Source: Rickettsia endosymbiont of Bryobia graminum (GTDB taxonomy: Bacteria; Pseudomonadota; Alphaproteobacteria; Rickettsiales; Rickettsiaceae). From it: DNA of 6,971 nt. Positions 6,685-6,971 of the stretch are shown here, piece after piece. The translations under genes were made by a program, and so were the position numbers. The DNA lies in the NCBI GenBank assembly GCA_020881085.1, contig JAJIYR010000034.1, positions 1 through 6,971 of the forward strand. The letters run 5' to 3'. How positions within the stretch are numbered: the first letter of the stretch is position 1; each line of letters starts with the position of its first letter. The notes beneath the pieces are model-generated. The model did not search any database. It worked only from the letters and a program-made list of their open reading frames with translations, and was not told where the DNA came from.

Positions 6685-6971
6685 AGTGCTGCGGCCTAGA
6701 GGTATACTCAATTAACTTGAAGAGTTGGAGAAATGGTTAACGGTAATAGTTTGGAAATTATCGTTTATTAAGGTACGTAACCTATCTTTATAATTGCCGA
6801 TGTTGCTGAAAAATTTGTTTAGTGCTTCTGAAAATTGTTCAAAATTATGATAAAATTTATTATTAGTTGTAATACTGTGCATAAACTTCCATAATCTCTC
6901 AATTGGGTTAAGATTTGGACTATATGGTGGCAAAAATACTAGCTCTATTTTACTACAATTTACTAGGTATT
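6685..6971 (-). mobile_element. IS630-family element, transposase-stop end (runs off right edge)
   Basis: The element's outer end is placed near 6685, where AGTGCTG (6685-6691) mirrors CAGCACT (104-110) at the opposite type of end of the left element. Only 21 bases separate this heptamer from the transposase stop codon, normal for a compact IS. TA at 6684-6685 could be the target dinucleotide. The terminal repeat beyond seven bases is not convincing, and the rest of the element is outside the window. Confidence 0.5.
6712..6971 (-). CDS. IS630-family transposase, C-terminal part (5' end beyond right edge)
   Basis: The minus strand is open from the window edge to a TAA at 6712-6714. Its visible start reads YLVNCSKIELVFLPPYSPNL and continues NPIERLWKFMH. 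'LvFLPPYSPdLNPIErlW' is the hallmark of the last catalytic block of IS630/DDE_3 transposases, and the glutamate encoded at 6898-6900 is the third acidic residue of the DDE triad. The visible part is 86 codons including the stop, with no frameshift. A TTG at 6931-6933 could be mistaken for a start but lies inside the conserved motif, so the true start is upstream. It has the same orientation and family as the fragment at 1-69; the visible parts do not overlap, so I cannot show they are the same element. Confidence 0.9.
   Translation of the reverse strand, partial: YLVNCSKIELVFLPPYSPNLNPIERLWKFMHSITTNNKFYHNFEQFSEALNKFFSNIGNYKDRLRTLINDNFQTITVNHFSNSSS

Noticed and set aside
6931..6933. TTG as a start of a separate 73-codon gene
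   Set aside because: The codon lies inside the conserved FLPPYSP motif, and the frame stays open upstream to the window edge, so it is an internal leucine of the transposase.

Overview
The window is strongly AT-rich. It carries one tight plus-strand gene cluster between two partial IS630-family insertion sequences. The large NAD-glutamate dehydrogenase, zapA downstream with a probable 6S RNA after it, low GC and repeated IS630 copies together suggest an intracellular alphaproteobacterium, most likely Rickettsiales (Rickettsia, Orientia or a relative). This is inferred from gene content and composition, not from a search.

Layout. Positions 1-69 (minus) encode the first 23 residues of an IS630 transposase that runs off the left edge; its outer end is probably near 110. 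Positions 124-380 hold no gene, only small hairpins and a possible -10 box. The cluster follows: a 1602-residue NAD-specific glutamate dehydrogenase (381-5189), a short RodZ-like helix-turn-helix membrane protein (5195-5566), a small coiled-coil protein (5578-5862) and ZapA (5868-6185). The gaps are 5, 11 and 5 bases, so this is almost certainly one operon. After zapA, 6238-6426 folds on paper into a closed rod with an open middle and a side hairpin, matching 6S RNA in both shape and position. A strong intrinsic terminator ends the unit at 6425-6473. Positions 6474-6684 are non-coding and rich in short inverted repeats. From about 6685 to the right edge lies the 3' part of a second IS630 element, with its transposase also on the minus strand.

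How the genes fit together. Glutamate dehydrogenase feeds host-derived or internal glutamate into the TCA cycle as 2-oxoglutarate. The three small proteins belong to, or resemble, cell-shape and division factors: RodZ (MreB anchor), a ZauP/ZapB-like coiled-coil partner, and ZapA (FtsZ bundling). In Caulobacter the same class of glutamate dehydrogenase (GdhZ) acts on FtsZ, so its placement in an operon with zapA is the most suggestive point here. A 6S RNA at the end would add growth-state control of RNA polymerase.
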